Origin: Spirogloea muscicola
Taxonomy: Eukaryota > Streptophyta > Zygnematophyceae > Spirogloeales > Spirogloeaceae
NCBI GenBank assembly: GCA_009602725.1
Contig: WELB01000057.1
Coordinates: 425,848-447,840, forward strand
Length of the DNA: 21,993 bases
Reading direction: 5' to 3'
The number at the start of each line of letters is the position of its first letter. Within the stretch, counting starts at the first letter, position 1. The notes beneath the pieces were generated by a model, which was given only the letters and a program-made list of their open reading frames with translations, was not told where the DNA came from and ran no database searches. Shown piece by piece: positions 19,701 through 21,993 of the stretch. The position numbers and the translations under genes are program-made.

Positions 19701-21020
19701 TTGCACAGTGAGATTTGACTCTCGATTCAGCGATACGTTAGAGCTGCTTGTGATGGAGCTTCCTTCAATGCCATGTTCATAATTCTGATTTGGTTTCGAC
19801 GTGATCCAGTAAGCTGAATAGGTGCTCATCTTGCTACTCAATCCTAGCAGGTGATGATGGCGACCTTATCTGCCGGTCGTGCGGAGCTCGTCAGGAACTG
19901 GCCCTGTTGCAGGCCAGGGCTAGGCTGGTGGAAGAGAGGGAGGCCGACTTGAGCAGAGTGCAGTCATCCAGTATCCTGCAGTATGGCTGCATTGCAGCCT
20001 CTATGGTAGCATCTGAACGACTTGAGGTTCAAATCTCAGTCATAGGTCAGCGCAGATGTTTGACATGGTGGTCACGTCAAGGGATGTCGCTCTGGCTGCA
20101 CAGTGCATGATGGTCTTACGCCTCGAGCTGAGCTGCTCCTTGACATCAACCGCCAGGGCCCACTAACGTGGATCTGACAGCACTACAAGGCCTGGAGGAT
20201 CTGCAAGCACAAGTCTTCCATCCACTATCCATTCCCCTGCTGCAGACCAGGGAGAAGATCTTGAAGGTCCGCTCCACCTCCTTGGCATCAGCATTCTTTC
20301 TAACGCTCAGCAGAAAGCCGCATGCACAAGTGGCTCTAAAGTCTCACATTCTTTGCTATGCAGTGCCACCTGCAAGATGAGGCTTGGGAAGCTGCCACTG
20401 CTACATGTTATGCTACTATACCATCATACGAAGGTCAGCACACAAATCGTGTCAATCGAGGCCACCCATCTCAGTGTTACATCGCACGTGTGACTGAGGA
20501 TACATCACTGACAGCCGTTAGGTTGGCAAGCAGATGATCCTCTAGAAAGGTGATCCAGTCTGAGCATGTGGATGTCACATGCTTATTTCAAGCTGACAGC
20601 TGCTGGTCGTCCCTTCCTGCTTTTACTGCAGCTTCATATACACCCTGGTCACCGCTCCTTGGACTGCAGTTTTACACGCTTGGAAAATTGCTGGCGTATG
20701 TGTGCTACTATTACCTCACTATCATGGAAATGATATTGAAAGCTTGCTATTGGGCTTCTTGACAGATGGCTTAGGCTCCACCAGTATCTGATGGATGTTG
20801 GTTGTCACCCTTCAACAGGCATCTGGGTCGCTTAGGTCCAGCGCTGGAAGAGCTGATGCGGGCTATGCGAATTTTGCAAGTTACGCATGGGAGGCGCCAC
20901 GATCTTGTTGAAGAGCTAGGCAACCTGATTTTTAGTATACAGACAGAATTGCGGCAGCAGTCCACTGTGGAGACTGCTGACCACGAGGACAGACTAGACT
21001 TGCAAAGTCGTAGGTTGTAG
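16766..21020 (+). CDS. ASHR1: ASHR1-type SET-MYND lysine methyltransferase, 14 exons
   Basis: A SMYD-family enzyme that transfers methyl groups from S-adenosylmethionine to lysines. Exons: to 16834, 17003-17148, 17926-18060, 18322-18394, 18528-18646, 18841-18929, 19066-19147, 19263-19367, 19475-19544, 19851-19970, 20181-20266, 20364-20433, 20632-20695 and 20819-21020. From AAG at 16795 this gives 466 residues; Arabidopsis ASHR1 has about 480. In order: SET N-lobe KGRCLVAARAYAPGEVV; MYND zinc finger with CDSC, CSAC, YCDAAC and HKEEC; SET core NHSCAPNAV and VTFSYVEV; post-SET cysteines CQCSRC, FRCSKEDC and LICRSC; helical C-terminus LGLQFYTLGKLLA, MRAMRILQVTHG. The ATGs at 16766 and 16781 are out of frame with exon 1 unless the N at 16794 hides extra bases. 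The donor at 19971 is the least certain. Confidence 0.95.
17423..17472 (+). repeat. Degenerate telomere-like repeat in ASHR1 intron 2
   Basis: Tandem G-rich units (GGTTCAGGGTTCAGG, ATTTAGGGTTTGAG, TTTTAGGGGTAGGGTTAG) resemble TTTAGGG (plant type) and TTTTAGGG (Chlamydomonas type). It lies inside the 777-base intron 17149-17925, the longest intron in the window, which otherwise shows nothing recognisable. Confidence 0.65.
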
Positions 21021-21351
21021 ATATGCCAAGAGGACGACCCCATTCTTCGTTATCGCTGGTTGCAAATTCAATCGAATTTGAAACTATAAGCTTCTCCATC
21101 CAACCGATAGTCCTGCATAAGGGGTCTGCTGTACTCATTGGATTGTTCCTCAGCCACGGTGCAGCCCATGCCTGTGCTGAATGAGGACCTGCACTGCGAC
21201 CTGCATTGGTGCTTGGCAGCTCAGGAAGTTGTTGACAAGTTAGAAGCAGGGACATCAATTTGGATAAGCCCAAGATGGGCTTGATGTATGAACTTCTTAG
21301 GCTGGTTGTAACGAAGTTACATGGCTGGAATGTCAATGCAGCAGTAATGTA
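21021..21351. other. ASHR1 3' flank
   Basis: Presumed 3' UTR and intergenic sequence. No open frame here resembles a gene. A TGTAA at 21307-21311 is the only recognisable signal. Confidence 0.5.
21307..21311 (+). promoter_or_regulatory. TGTAA polyadenylation signal candidate for ASHR1
   Basis: The first TGTAA I see after the ASHR1 stop, 286 bases downstream. It fits the usual green-algal signal, but the match is only five bases. Confidence 0.4.
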
Positions 21352-21462
21352 TTGACAGGTGCCTGGAGACTAGACACCTCATCCGGCTGATAAGTAAATT
21401 GACTGTCAGTGCCGCAGGAAAGGCTTGACAGATGCCTGGAGACGGACACTTCACCAGGCTGG
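21352..21462. repeat. Short direct duplication, ~38-bp units
   Basis: TTGACAGGTGCCTGGAGAC...GACACCTCATCCGGCTG at 21352-21390 recurs as TTGACAGATGCCTGGAGAC...GACACTTCACCAGGCTG at 21425-21462. The period is 73 bases and several substitutions separate the copies. Confidence 0.8.
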
Positions 21463-21639
21463 GAAGCGTGAATTCAACCTAGAGCTGAGAGCGGCGCAAC
21501 CCGAAGTCGTGACGCGCGAGACAGCATGATGCTGGCGCTGGAACGGCGACGGGAGGCGGCAGCGCTGTAGACTGCCTTGACGGCGTTGTTAGCCGTATGT
21601 TGACGGGAACGTAGACGGCTCACGATAGCCTGGGGGGTT

Positions 21640-21776
21640 ACTGAGTGATTTGCAGCAGCTTTCTTTCTTTGTGTGCTTTGTTTTCTTAGCGCTTCCTCTG
21701 GCCCCCCCCCTTCTCGTACTTTGTTCATTCTTTTTTGGGCTGGCTTTTCCAGCCCCTATCCTCGGGCGAGCCCCCT
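21640..21776 (-). repeat. R1 hairpin module, inverted copy
   Basis: On the minus strand it reads GGGCTCGCCC-GAGGATAGG, the hairpin GGGCTGG(AAAAG)CCAGCCC (plus-strand 21737-21755), AAAAAAGAATGAACAAAGTACG, AGAAGGGGGGGGCCAGAGG, AAGCGCTAAGAAAACAAAGC and ACTCAGTAACCCC. It pairs with 7213-7415 and 8003-8185. Confidence 0.9.
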
Positions 21777-21889
21777 TTCCCTACCATCCCTCCTGCGCGC
21801 TCTAAGTCAGGCCTCCGGCTTTCGTGGCGGCGCTCCAGCTCCCCAAGTTAGCTTGTCAGATTTGTTTGTGCTCACCCGTGGGTACTAAT

Positions 21890-21993
21890 GTCATCTTAGG
21901 TACCTTAGATTAGGTCTCCGTATTATGTAGCATTGTTTAGTCTGCACTCGACTCTGCCTGAACAATGTATTGGCTTGAATTGGCCTCCCTTTC
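21890..21993 (-). repeat. R2 repeat module, inverted copy, running off the right edge
   Basis: The exact reverse complement of 7056-7159, without a mismatch over 104 bases. It continues beyond the window. With R1 at 21640-21776 it makes an inverted version of the composite seen at 7024-7415. Confidence 0.93.

Overview
The window looks like nuclear DNA of a green plant-lineage organism, most likely a GC-rich unicellular green alga; a trebouxiophyte is my guess. Four spliced eukaryotic genes can be rebuilt by hand from both strands. Their products resemble plant proteins, including land-plant-type ASHR1 and A-type cyclin. Introns are GT...AG, mostly about 90-350 bases with one of 777. TGTAA, the usual green-algal polyadenylation signal, follows two of the genes. 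One intron carries degenerate TTTAGGG-like DNA. Products were assigned from remembered family sequences, without a database search.

Layout from left to right: (1) 1-2148, + strand: PEX2, a peroxisomal RING ubiquitin ligase, cut by the left edge. (2) 2149-3967: mostly unexplained sequence with a small tandem duplication and a possible tiny spliced gene. (3) About 3968-8640: a 4.7-kb repeat nest with no convincing gene. It is built from two recurring modules in both orientations (R1, with a GGGCTGG/CCAGCCC hairpin, and R2) plus many short perfect hairpins. (4) 8683-10852, + strand: an A-type cyclin. (5) 15881-11312, - strand: DET1 in 12 exons, with a very large low-complexity insertion. (6) 15882-16765: a GC-rich divergent promoter region. 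(7) 16766-21020, + strand: ASHR1, a SET-MYND lysine methyltransferase, in 14 exons. (8) 21021-21993: intergenic DNA ending in an inverted R1+R2 copy. Its last 104 bases are the exact reverse complement of 7056-7159, so the cyclin-DET1-ASHR1 block is bracketed by inverted repeats.

The genes do not form one pathway. DET1 acts with COP10 and DDB1 on CUL4 ubiquitin ligases in light and chromatin signalling. PEX2 recycles the peroxisomal import receptor. Cyclin A drives CDKs, and ASHR1 methylates proteins. One link is known from Arabidopsis: a PEX2 allele (ted3) was isolated as a suppressor of det1. No CRISPR array, tRNA, rRNA or intact transposase gene was found. The splice models join in frame throughout, except at the single N in ASHR1 exon 1. 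They remain hand-made, and the 5' ends of PEX2, the cyclin and ASHR1 are incomplete.
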